DNA from: JAYRWN01 sp041917975
GTDB lineage: Bacteria; Bacteroidota; Bacteroidia; Chitinophagales; Saprospiraceae
DNA length: 5,722 bases
NCBI GenBank assembly: GCA_041917975.1
Contig: JAYRWN010000104.1
Span: 1 to 5,722 of the forward strand
Direction: 5' to 3'
Below, piece by piece: positions 1 through 5,722 of the stretch (its first letter is position 1; every line of letters starts with the position of its first letter). Both the position numbers and the translations under genes were made by a program. A model generated the notes under the pieces. That model was given only the letters and a program-made list of their open reading frames with translations. It had not been told where the DNA came from and made no database searches.

Positions 1-302
1 GCAATTCCTGGTTTTCTGGTGAATTTGCGGCCGGCCCTTTATTGCGCTATCAAGTGAGTTCCTACCCAACGACTTATGGTTTTACCACTACACCAGATGG
101 ATGGTCTTATTATGATCAGCAGTTTTTAGAAGACCCTCAGCGTTTTTCCGTTGGTTGTCAGGGAGAATTAAAATTTGTGTTTACAATTTGTAAAACCTGG
201 CAAACTGGTCTTCGGTTGGGAATTCAAAACGACACCCATGGTGACATTTTACCTTTTACAGGACTATTTATAGGCAAAATAATGGCATCTTACCATCGAT
301 GA
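1..302 (+). CDS. C-terminal fragment of an unrecognised protein, possibly a beta-barrel or beta-rich envelope protein
   Basis: The reading frame is open from the left edge (first full codon at base 3) to a TGA at 300-302, giving about 99 residues. It is therefore the 3' end of a longer gene. A TTG at 42 could be taken as a start, but the frame runs in-frame through it (upstream residues NSWFSGEFAAGPLL), so it is most likely internal. The fragment is rich in aromatic residues and glycine, with alternating polar/apolar stretches such as LKFVFTICKTW and GLFIGKIMASYHR. That pattern would fit beta-strands of an outer-membrane barrel or another beta-rich protein, but no family motif is recognised. 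It converges on the rhamnosidase gene, so it is not part of that operon. Being a real coding end is fairly likely; the function is unknown. Confidence 0.6.
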   Translation, partial: NSWFSGEFAAGPLLRYQVSSYPTTYGFTTTPDGWSYYDQQFLEDPQRFSVGCQGELKFVFTICKTWQTGLRLGIQNDTHGDILPFTGLFIGKIMASYHR

Positions 303-314
303 TTCAGGATATAT

Positions 315-358
315 TGAATAAGAGTATTCGTTGATGAACGACTACAATGGCTTATTCA
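315..358. terminator. Nested inverted repeat between convergent genes, candidate bidirectional terminator
   Basis: TGAATAAG (315-322) is exactly complementary to CTTATTCA (351-358). Inside this pair sits a second perfect hairpin, TCGTT (328-332) with loop GATG and AACGA (337-341). The structure begins 13 bases after the stop codon of the left-hand gene and lies in the gap where two genes converge, which is where a bidirectional terminator would be expected. The outer stem is AT-rich and no long T-tract follows on either strand, so it is not a classical strong intrinsic terminator. Confidence 0.35.
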
Positions 359-444
359 TTATAAATACTAAAATCACTATTCATACCTTGTATAATTATC
401 CTTATGGTCTTTCAAATTAATCAGACCTAAAAATACCCTGATAA

Positions 445-460
445 TTTAATCACGATTAAA
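445..460. repeat. Perfect 7-bp inverted repeat just after the rhamnosidase stop codon
   Basis: TTTAATC (445-451) and GATTAAA (454-460) form a perfect inverted repeat with two bases between the arms, or a 6-bp stem with a 4-base loop. It lies six bases beyond the TAA of the minus-strand rhamnosidase gene. It could be the 3' end hairpin of that transcript, but the stem is almost entirely A/T and has no T-tract after it on the minus strand. Chance occurrence in AT-rich DNA is possible. A weaker pair, ATCAG (420-424) with CTGAT (438-442), lies next to it. Confidence 0.25.
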
Positions 461-466
461 GTCAAC

Positions 467-2917
467 TTATAACTTAAACTCATTTAATCCACCGGTTAAC
501 GGGATGACCTTGCCTTTCCACCGGAATAATCCGCCGGTGGACTGAGGCAAAACAATACTCACTGTCCACTGCTGGTCTGTTTGCCGGTAATGCACCTGGA
601 TTTGGCCATCGGGATGCGGCATTTCTGCTTTTACATCCGTTAACAGGCCCAGGTGTGGTTCAATAATTACTTCTTTAAATCCCGGGGCGCCGCTATCTAT
701 GCCGGCTACCACTCTTAGAAATTCGATATTTGGGCTGGACCCCCAGGCATGACAATCCGACCTGGCCAAATCTATTTCTGAAATTTCTGCCCAGGTCGTT
801 AAACCCATTTTAATGTTTTCGCGCCAGGTATCCAACCAGGACAGGTAATCGTTACCTAATCCTGCTTTGACTAACGCCAGGTGCATGTAATAACGAAAAT
901 AAATGGATGCCGGCGCCAGCTGTTTCTCCGTCATTAATTTTTCCGCCAACTGCTGGGTTTGCGCTCCAAAGGTTAATCCCGATAAAATAGCCAGCGTATT
1001 TGCGTGCTGGCAATAGGTTTTTTTCTCCTCGGTATCCGCAAACAATTGTTTGGCATCATCCCAATAATGTTGGATGATCGCAGACTTAAGTTTAGCGGCT
1101 TTGCTCCGGTAATCGGCTGCTAGCTCGGCATAACCCAAATTCTCCTCCAACTCGGCAGCAAGCTGATAAGTCCACATCAGCGTTAAATCCAGTACAGAGG
1201 AATATCCGGATGCACTCCGGGGAGCCATCCCCATCTCCCATCGTTTTTCCGGTTCGGTTTTATCCACCCAGTCGGTAAAATTCCAATAGGGCACAAATTT
1301 TAGCCGGCCATCCACTTGTTGATATTGTTGAAACCACGCCAGAACTTGCCTCGACCCAGGCAATTTATTCCTGACAAAATCAGCATCCGGCCGGTACATC
1401 CAATAATCGTGAAGCATCTGTATCCACCATAATGAAAAGGTGGGAATCTCTTGCTTCAGATCAGTCGGATACCTGCTGAGAGTAATCCCTTCTGCCAGGC
1501 GGGAATAATCCATCAGATCCAAACCGTGACGGGCCAGCCGATCATCACCACTATTATAATAAGAAACGAGCGCTTGAATTCGGGCATCGCCAATATATTG
1601 CAATTGTTCGTAATAAGGGCAATCCATATAGGTTTCAAAAGCGCACAATCGGGCGGTCCGCCAGCCTATATCCATAATCGTTTGATGTTCTTCGGAGCCA
1701 CTGATAAATTGGGCATTTTGTTTAAAGGGGTAACCGGTAAAAGTGCTATAAATATCTTCGATAACCAGGGGTTCAACTCCAGTCCTTACCACTAATTGTA
1801 TATACCGGTAGGTCCTCCACCACAAAGACGTGAACTGTTGATCTAATGATCCGTCACTGATCAGACTATCCTTTTTACCCACAAAAATTTTGCCCTGTAC
1901 CTCATCCCGATGTCCTTTTGATAAACGAGGCATCCAAGATTGAGTCAGATCTTCCCCGCGATGGATAAACATCGATTCTGCATAACTCAGAGATATGCCT
2001 GCCCCTTTGCCTTTACTAAAAATCAAGGTCGGATAGGCATTGGTTAAATACCCTTGATCAAGGATAAGGGTAGCTGTGGATTTGGCGGGAACCGTGAGTG
2101 ATGCTTTGTTCCGGGGAAATGCAGGTGGTGCATTTACTCCACTGGCTTGACGTAAGGAAGCTAACCTTTGCATGGACATTTCCATGGGAGGCAAAGGGGA
2201 AGGCACTAACATCCAGCCGGTGGCATTTACGGAAGCCTGTTTGGTCAGTCCAGGAAATAAAGTTCTGGCCGGCTGCCAGTTTTGATCGTTATAATCAGGT
2301 TTTTCCCAACCTTTTAAATGTTTTTGCATGTGAATTAACTCTCCGGGCCCGGCCACATAATAACCATGTACCCGGGGCCGTAAAGGTTCGTAACTTAAGT
2401 CCTGAGCCACCTTCCAATTCGCCCCGGTATTGACCACTTGTTCGACGGCATCATCCCCTTGCAGGATGAAGCCGGTCATAAAACTTATTTGGGCCTCCGG
2501 TTTTGACAAGCCGTCGTTCCAGACCACTGCAGCCAGGGTATTTTGACCAATAGTCAGGTACCCTGCTAGGTCCACCGTTTCAAAATTCCAATGATAAAGA
2601 TCCCCCCGGGTCGGGCCTAATGAGACCAATTGACCATTGACAAAGAGCTTATAGCGGTTGTCCGCGGATACATGTATAATAAATTTGGAGGGTAATTCCT
2701 GGAGGGAAAATGTTTTCCTGAATTTATAAACGCCATAGGAACGCAAGGAAGGATCACTGTTAAAAGACCACATCCCGGCGGGTTTACCAGGACCAGTAAT
2801 CCATTGGGCTTTCCACACCTGAGTGAGTAATTGGTTATTAATTTGTGCTTGGAGATGACTACTTACCAAAGCATTTAAAACTACCAAACATAAAAGACAC
2901 TGAATTCTAATGCACAT
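467..2917 (-). CDS. Secreted alpha-L-rhamnosidase, glycoside hydrolase family 78 type
   Basis: This protein of 816 residues should hydrolyse terminal alpha-L-rhamnose from oligo- or polysaccharides by the inverting GH78 mechanism, outside the cytoplasm. Residues 1-24 form a signal peptide (hydrophobic LLCLVVLNALV, likely cleavage near LQA/QINN). An N-terminal beta-sandwich follows (about 30-235, with VSADNRYKLFVNGQ typical of rhamnosidase N-domains), then a second beta region (about 275-400), a helical (alpha/alpha)6 barrel (about 405-740) and a short C-terminal beta domain (about 745-816, GFKEVIIEPHLG). In the barrel, DCPYYEQLQYIGD holds D432, E437 and D444 with the 5- and 12-residue spacing of the GH78 substrate-binding and general-acid residues. 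TTWAE ends in E711, the expected general base, followed by SDCHAW. The ATG at 2917 was chosen over an in-frame TTG at 2935 because it begins directly before the signal peptide; no clear Shine-Dalgarno precedes either. No type IX secretion tail is seen. It lies 161 bp downstream of the sulfatase, on the same strand. The family assignment is firm; the substrate is inferred. Confidence 0.93.
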   Translation of the reverse strand: MCIRIQCLLCLVVLNALVSSHLQAQINNQLLTQVWKAQWITGPGKPAGMWSFNSDPSLRSYGVYKFRKTFSLQELPSKFIIHVSADNRYKLFVNGQLVSLGPTRGDLYHWNFETVDLAGYLTIGQNTLAAVVWNDGLSKPEAQISFMTGFILQGDDAVEQVVNTGANWKVAQDLSYEPLRPRVHGYYVAGPGELIHMQKHLKGWEKPDYNDQNWQPARTLFPGLTKQASVNATGWMLVPSPLPPMEMSMQRLASLRQASGVNAPPAFPRNKASLTVPAKSTATLILDQGYLTNAYPTLIFSKGKGAGISLSYAESMFIHRGEDLTQSWMPRLSKGHRDEVQGKIFVGKKDSLISDGSLDQQFTSLWWRTYRYIQLVVRTGVEPLVIEDIYSTFTGYPFKQNAQFISGSEEHQTIMDIGWRTARLCAFETYMDCPYYEQLQYIGDARIQALVSYYNSGDDRLARHGLDLMDYSRLAEGITLSRYPTDLKQEIPTFSLWWIQMLHDYWMYRPDADFVRNKLPGSRQVLAWFQQYQQVDGRLKFVPYWNFTDWVDKTEPEKRWEMGMAPRSASGYSSVLDLTLMWTYQLAAELEENLGYAELAADYRSKAAKLKSAIIQHYWDDAKQLFADTEEKKTYCQHANTLAILSGLTFGAQTQQLAEKLMTEKQLAPASIYFRYYMHLALVKAGLGNDYLSWLDTWRENIKMGLTTWAEISEIDLARSDCHAWGSSPNIEFLRVVAGIDSGAPGFKEVIIEPHLGLLTDVKAEMPHPDGQIQVHYRQTDQQWTVSIVLPQSTGGLFRWKGKVIPLTGGLNEFKL

Positions 2918-2979
2918 AGTCTGATTTTTAACCAAAAGAATAATCGAGCCAAAATTTAAACTAAAAATATGTAACCGGG

Positions 2980-2996
2980 ACTTCTTCGGGTGAAGT
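2980..2996. repeat. Small hairpin upstream of the rhamnosidase gene
   Basis: ACTTC (2980-2984) pairs perfectly with GAAGT (2992-2996) around a 7-base loop, TTCGGGT. It would lie in the untranslated leader only if transcription starts upstream of it, for example by read-through from the sulfatase gene. There is no T-run directly after it on the minus strand, so a terminator role is not supported. Confidence 0.2.
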
Positions 2997-3045
2997 ATTC
3001 TGGGGTTTAGGAGACTAAATAAGTTTTTTTCGATAATACGATTTA

Positions 3046-3063
3046 GCGTAATGCACTATACGC
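3046..3063. repeat. Inverted repeat just after the sulfatase stop codon
   Basis: GCGTA (3046-3050) pairs perfectly with TACGC (3059-3063), and an overlapping alternative pairs AATGC (3050-3054) with GCATT (3062-3066). On the minus strand the structure begins about a dozen bases after the TAA of the sulfatase gene. It could stabilise the 3' end or cause pausing, but no T-tract follows it, so it is not a classical intrinsic terminator. Confidence 0.25.
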
Positions 3064-3078
3064 ATTCGATTTTTCACT

Positions 3079-4485
3079 TTATTTAACCTTAAACAACTCG
3101 GACTTTTTATGGGCTTCGATCATCAGTCGCTCCATCTTTTTAACCAAAGCGGGATTTTGAGCAGCGACATCCTGGGACTCTGACAAATCTGTTGTCAGAT
3201 TATACAATTCTATTTGATTGCCTTTATTTTTCTGACGTACCGCTTTCCAATTTTTATAAGCGATAGCCTGATCAAACCCCCGTTCATAAAATTCCCAATA
3301 TAAATAGGGATGAGAACGTCGTTGTTTTTGACCACAAATCAACTGATTGAAGGATATCCCGTCAATGTCCTTTGGGACTGGCTGGCCTGCTATTTCCATT
3401 AAAGTAGGTAGGATGTCATAATTTGCCCAGGGCTCATCGATCTGTTTACTCTGTTTTAGCCGGGGACCATTGATGATGAAGGGCACCCTGATACCCCCTT
3501 CATACAAATCGCGTTTAAACCCACGCAATGGTCCGTTGCTATCAAAAAATTCTACCGTGCGTCCACCTTCCTGGTGCGGTCCATTATCAGAGGTAAACAT
3601 GACATAGGTGTTTTTATCCAATCCTAATTCTGCCAACAGATCGAGCAGTTCCCCGACATCGGCGTCCAATTGATGGATCATGGCAGCAGTATGGGCATTG
3701 CCCTGAGTCTGGGTGCGGTAGGAGGGGTATTCATTACCCACCCTGAAATTAGCATTGGTAAAAGGGTTTTCTTCTTTAAAAATACTGGTTCCGTCAGACT
3801 TAACAAAAGACGTCAAAGCTTCGGCCGGAGCCCGCATTTCAGCATGAGGCATAGTTATAGCCCAATAGAGAAAAAAAGGTTTTTCATGCGGTTCACGGAC
3901 ATATTCCAGGACTTTCTCAGCGAGAAAGGTATGGGTATGCACCGCAGTATCCATCGGATATTTTATACTCTGTCCATCTTTTATCGTCCACAGATGATCC
4001 GTTTGAAAACGGTGTGCATGGACATGATGATTATAACCGATAAATTTATCCCAGCCTTGTTTTTCCGGGGATCCTGAATTATCAGCTTGTCCGAGGCCCC
4101 ATTTCCCGAACATAGCCGTTTGGTATCCGGCCTTTTTTAACAATTTAGGCAAGGTTTGTTCATTCGCTCGGAGGGGAAATTCTCCATTACCGCGGATGTA
4201 AGCATGCCCCATGTGCATCCCTGTCATTAAGGCATAGCGCGATGGTGCACAAACTGTACTGCCGGCATAAAACCGGGTGAATCGCAGGCCCGATTTGGCC
4301 ATTGCATCCAGACGTGGAGTGGCAATGATCTTCTGTCCATAACATCCTAAATCGCCATAGCCCAAATCATCAGCTAGGATGTAAATAATATTTGGTTTTG
4401 GTGCGGAATACAATTCTCTGGATTTGCCCGGACCATTCCCGAGAACTATAAAAAAAATGGTTAATGTCCATAATCTTTGCTGCAT
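3079..4485 (-). CDS. Exported sulfatase of the formylglycine (S1, arylsulfatase A-like) family
   Basis: This 468-residue protein should hydrolyse sulfate esters, here most plausibly on a carbohydrate. PNIIYILADDLGYGDLGCYG (31-50) carries the calcium ligands D39 and D40. CAPSR (79-83) within TVCAPSRYALMTG is the sulfatase signature in which C79 is converted to formylglycine by a separate maturation enzyme, not seen in this window. The second signature, YQTAMFGKWGLG (121-132), provides K128; the residue after KW is Gly rather than the His of many sulfatases. H214 (MPH), D300 and N301 (TSDNG) and K324 (RGFKRDLYEGGIRVP) complete the usual metal- and sulfate-binding set. Residues 5-16 are hydrophobic and form a likely export signal, with cleavage possibly near YSA (25-27). 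The length is normal for the family. The ATG at 4485 places the signal directly at the N-terminus. It precedes the rhamnosidase gene on the same strand and is divergent from the quinoprotein gene. Enzyme class is certain; substrate and S1 subfamily are not. Confidence 0.94.
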   Translation of the reverse strand: MQQRLWTLTIFFIVLGNGPGKSRELYSAPKPNIIYILADDLGYGDLGCYGQKIIATPRLDAMAKSGLRFTRFYAGSTVCAPSRYALMTGMHMGHAYIRGNGEFPLRANEQTLPKLLKKAGYQTAMFGKWGLGQADNSGSPEKQGWDKFIGYNHHVHAHRFQTDHLWTIKDGQSIKYPMDTAVHTHTFLAEKVLEYVREPHEKPFFLYWAITMPHAEMRAPAEALTSFVKSDGTSIFKEENPFTNANFRVGNEYPSYRTQTQGNAHTAAMIHQLDADVGELLDLLAELGLDKNTYVMFTSDNGPHQEGGRTVEFFDSNGPLRGFKRDLYEGGIRVPFIINGPRLKQSKQIDEPWANYDILPTLMEIAGQPVPKDIDGISFNQLICGQKQRRSHPYLYWEFYERGFDQAIAYKNWKAVRQKNKGNQIELYNLTTDLSESQDVAAQNPALVKKMERLMIEAHKKSELFKVK

Positions 4486-4525
4486 AAGACCGATCTTTAT
4501 CCAGGACTAAAATTATGAAAAAAAA
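4486..4525. promoter_or_regulatory. Very short divergent intergenic region shared by sulfatase and quinoprotein genes
   Basis: Only 40 bp separate the ATG of the minus-strand sulfatase (4485) and the chosen ATG of the plus-strand dehydrogenase (4526). Two complete promoters and leaders cannot fit side by side here, so at least one promoter must lie inside the opposite gene, or the two must overlap. A loose candidate for the plus strand is TAATCTTTG (4471-4479) inside the sulfatase start, which resembles TAnnTTTG with one extra base. A short inverted repeat, AAGA (4486-4489) and TCTT (4494-4497), could be an operator half-pair but is short enough to be chance. No Shine-Dalgarno is evident for either gene. 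Confidence 0.35.
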
Positions 4526-5722
4526 ATGGCTGGGAGCATTTGTAAACCAATCCCTTGTTTAGCCAGGCCTCTGGCCAGATGGTTTTTTTGGCTTCTCGGA
4601 GGCTTATTCGTCATGTGCCATACGGATAGAAAAACGTATTCAAATGAAGACCACTATTTAGCTGATGAGTCCCTAACTTCTTCATGGCCGGCTTACGGTC
4701 GTACGCACAGTGAACAACGCTTCAGTCCTTTGAATGATATCAACATAAATAACGTAAATCAACTGCACGTAGACTGGTCAGTGGATTTACCGGATAAGGG
4801 CGGCTTGGTTTCTACCCCCCTGGTCATCGATGGCATAATTTATTTCACCGGAACCATGAATATCGTCAGGGCTTTAAATGCGGTAACCGGGGCAAAAATT
4901 TGGGAATATGATCCTGAAACAGGTTGTAACCTTGGTTTAAGACGCATCAGCGGATGGTCTCACAGCCGGGGTATTTCTTATTATGCAGGTAAAATATATT
5001 TAGCCACCTGGGATGGTCGTTTGATAGCCCTAAATGCCAAGAAGGGTCAGCCGATCTGGACAGTTCAGACCGTCGACAAGGACAAATGGTATAATATTAC
5101 CGGGGTTCCCAAGGCTTTCAAGGGCAAAGTGTTGATCGGGAATGGCGGATCGGAGGGTGGACCGGCCCGAGGCTATGTTACTGCCTATGATGCTGAAACC
5201 GGCCAATTTGCCTGGCGCTTTTATATTGTTCCCGGCAATCCGGCTGACGGATTTGAAAATGAAGCCATGCGCATGGCAGCTAAAACCTGGACCGGTGAAT
5301 GGTGGAAACTTGGCGGAGGAGGCAATAGTTGGCACGGGTTCACCTACGATGCCGAGTTGGACCAACTTTACATTGGCACGGGTAACGGTGGTCCGTGGAA
5401 TCGTCAGGTGCGCAGCCCACAGGGAGGAGATAATTTATTTCTATCCTCTATTGTCGCCCTCGACCCTGATGATGGCAGCTATTTATGGCACTATCAAACC
5501 ACCCCAGGAGAAAGCTGGGATTACAACTCCAATATGGATATAGTCCTGGCTGACCTTAATCTTCAAGGTGAGCCAGTCAAAGCAATTTTGCATGCACCTA
5601 AAAACGGTTTTTTTTATGTCATTGATCGCACGAATGGCCGACTGATATCTGCCAAACCGTTTGTGGAAACGACTTGGGCTTCACACATTGACTCCCTAAC
5701 CGGTAAGCCGGTGGAAATAACA
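4526..5722 (+). CDS. PQQ-dependent (quinoprotein) alcohol/sugar dehydrogenase, likely lipoprotein, 3' end cut by window
   Basis: The first 399 codons are present and the frame is open at the right edge; relatives of the methanol/ethanol quinoprotein family are about 570-700 residues. The enzyme should oxidise an alcohol or sugar in the periplasm with PQQ and pass electrons to a cytochrome. It begins with a basic stretch and a hydrophobic segment, WFFWLLGGLFVM, ending at C31, a plausible although non-canonical lipobox (Met at -1). From residue 53 the propeller starts (SWPAYGRTHSEQRFSPL). Tryptophan-docking repeats end at W126, W178, W230 and W321. Family-equivalent cofactor and calcium residues are R148, E210 (GNGGSE), W269, N287 (GTGN) and K359; D332 (SWDY) is the catalytic base. 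The usual adjacent Cys pair before the RG motif is replaced by S142-G143. Whether a C-terminal cytochrome c domain is fused cannot be seen. The ATG at 4526 is the only start that supplies a signal sequence in this frame; a stop lies upstream at 4508-4510. Substrate is unknown. Confidence 0.9.
   Translation, partial: MAGSICKPIPCLARPLARWFFWLLGGLFVMCHTDRKTYSNEDHYLADESLTSSWPAYGRTHSEQRFSPLNDININNVNQLHVDWSVDLPDKGGLVSTPLVIDGIIYFTGTMNIVRALNAVTGAKIWEYDPETGCNLGLRRISGWSHSRGISYYAGKIYLATWDGRLIALNAKKGQPIWTVQTVDKDKWYNITGVPKAFKGKVLIGNGGSEGGPARGYVTAYDAETGQFAWRFYIVPGNPADGFENEAMRMAAKTWTGEWWKLGGGGNSWHGFTYDAELDQLYIGTGNGGPWNRQVRSPQGGDNLFLSSIVALDPDDGSYLWHYQTTPGESWDYNSNMDIVLADLNLQGEPVKAILHAPKNGFFYVIDRTNGRLISAKPFVETTWASHIDSLTGKPVEIT

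Larger units (their letters stand above)
2918..3078 (-). promoter_or_regulatory. Gap between sulfatase and rhamnosidase genes with a weak promoter-like element
   Basis: This 161-bp AT-rich gap holds no gene. On the minus strand, TAAATTTTG (complement of 2950-2958) resembles the Bacteroidota -7 element TAnnTTTG with one mismatch, and lies about 33 bases before the rhamnosidase ATG. No convincing -33 TTTG element was found upstream of it, so the promoter call is weak. The gap is long enough for the rhamnosidase to have its own promoter, but cotranscription with the sulfatase is equally possible. Two small hairpins in the gap are listed separately. Confidence 0.25.

Noticed and set aside
42..302. 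A complete 86-residue gene starting at a TTG
   Set aside because: The same frame is open all the way to the left edge of the window with sensible residues before the TTG, so the gene is better read as a truncated 3' end.
1451..1795. Plus-strand open frame of 114 codons
   Set aside because: It lies entirely opposite the rhamnosidase barrel, whose catalytic motifs are intact, and has no recognisable protein character.
2098..2433. Plus-strand open frame of 111 codons
   Set aside because: It lies antisense to the rhamnosidase N-terminal domains and is a reading-frame shadow.
2918..2935. TTG at 2935 as the start of the rhamnosidase
   Set aside because: It would add six residues (start, VKNQT) before a normal ATG that directly precedes the signal peptide, and it has no ribosome binding site that favours it.
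3017..3040. T-run at 3024-3030 as an intrinsic terminator
   Set aside because: It reads as T on the plus strand, where no gene ends, and no stable stem precedes it.
3670..4077. Plus-strand open frame of 135 codons
   Set aside because: It lies antisense to the sulfatase core, which has full conserved motifs; no independent support.
4515..4562. A 15-codon gene beginning MKKKW
   Set aside because: It is too short to be supported as a gene, and it is better explained as an alternative start or a frame disturbance of the dehydrogenase at the A9 run.
5030..5543. Open frames at 5030-5365 (minus) and 5142-5543 (plus)
   Set aside because: Both overlap the well-conserved propeller region of the quinoprotein dehydrogenase in other frames.

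Overview
The window looks like a piece of a Bacteroidota chromosome, probably from a free-living, polysaccharide-degrading species. The lineage is inferred. It rests on signal peptides ending in Q-A-Q style, AT-rich translation starts without clear Shine-Dalgarno sequences, moderate GC by eye, and the pairing of a secreted glycosidase with a formylglycine sulfatase. Verrucomicrobiota or Planctomycetota are not excluded. No rRNA, tRNA, CRISPR array or insertion sequence was seen.

Layout: (1) 1-302, + strand: the last ~99 codons of a gene that enters from the left; its product is not recognised. (2) 303-466: a convergent AT-rich gap with inverted repeats that could end transcription from both sides. 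(3) 467-2917, - strand: a complete secreted GH78-type alpha-L-rhamnosidase with its catalytic acidic residues in place. (4) 2918-3078: a 161-bp gap with two small hairpins and a weak promoter-like element. (5) 3079-4485, - strand: a complete exported sulfatase of the formylglycine (S1) type. (6) 4486-4525: only 40 bp separate two divergent start codons. (7) 4526-5722, + strand: the first 399 codons of a PQQ-dependent (quinoprotein) alcohol/sugar dehydrogenase, probably a lipoprotein, cut by the right edge.

The sulfatase and the rhamnosidase lie on the same strand in the order sulfatase then rhamnosidase. Together they fit removal of sulfate and then terminal rhamnose from a sulfated, rhamnose-containing glycan such as an algal ulvan or a bacterial or plant rhamnan; the actual substrate cannot be read from the sequence. 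The divergent quinoprotein dehydrogenase would act in the periplasm on an alcohol or sugar and pass electrons to the respiratory chain. A functional link with the glycan genes is suggested only by the tight divergent arrangement. The most unusual feature is that the dehydrogenase keeps its PQQ- and calcium-binding residues but lacks the adjacent-cysteine pair typical of methanol and ethanol quinoproteins. Its start also lies on a run of nine A that separates two competing reading frames.
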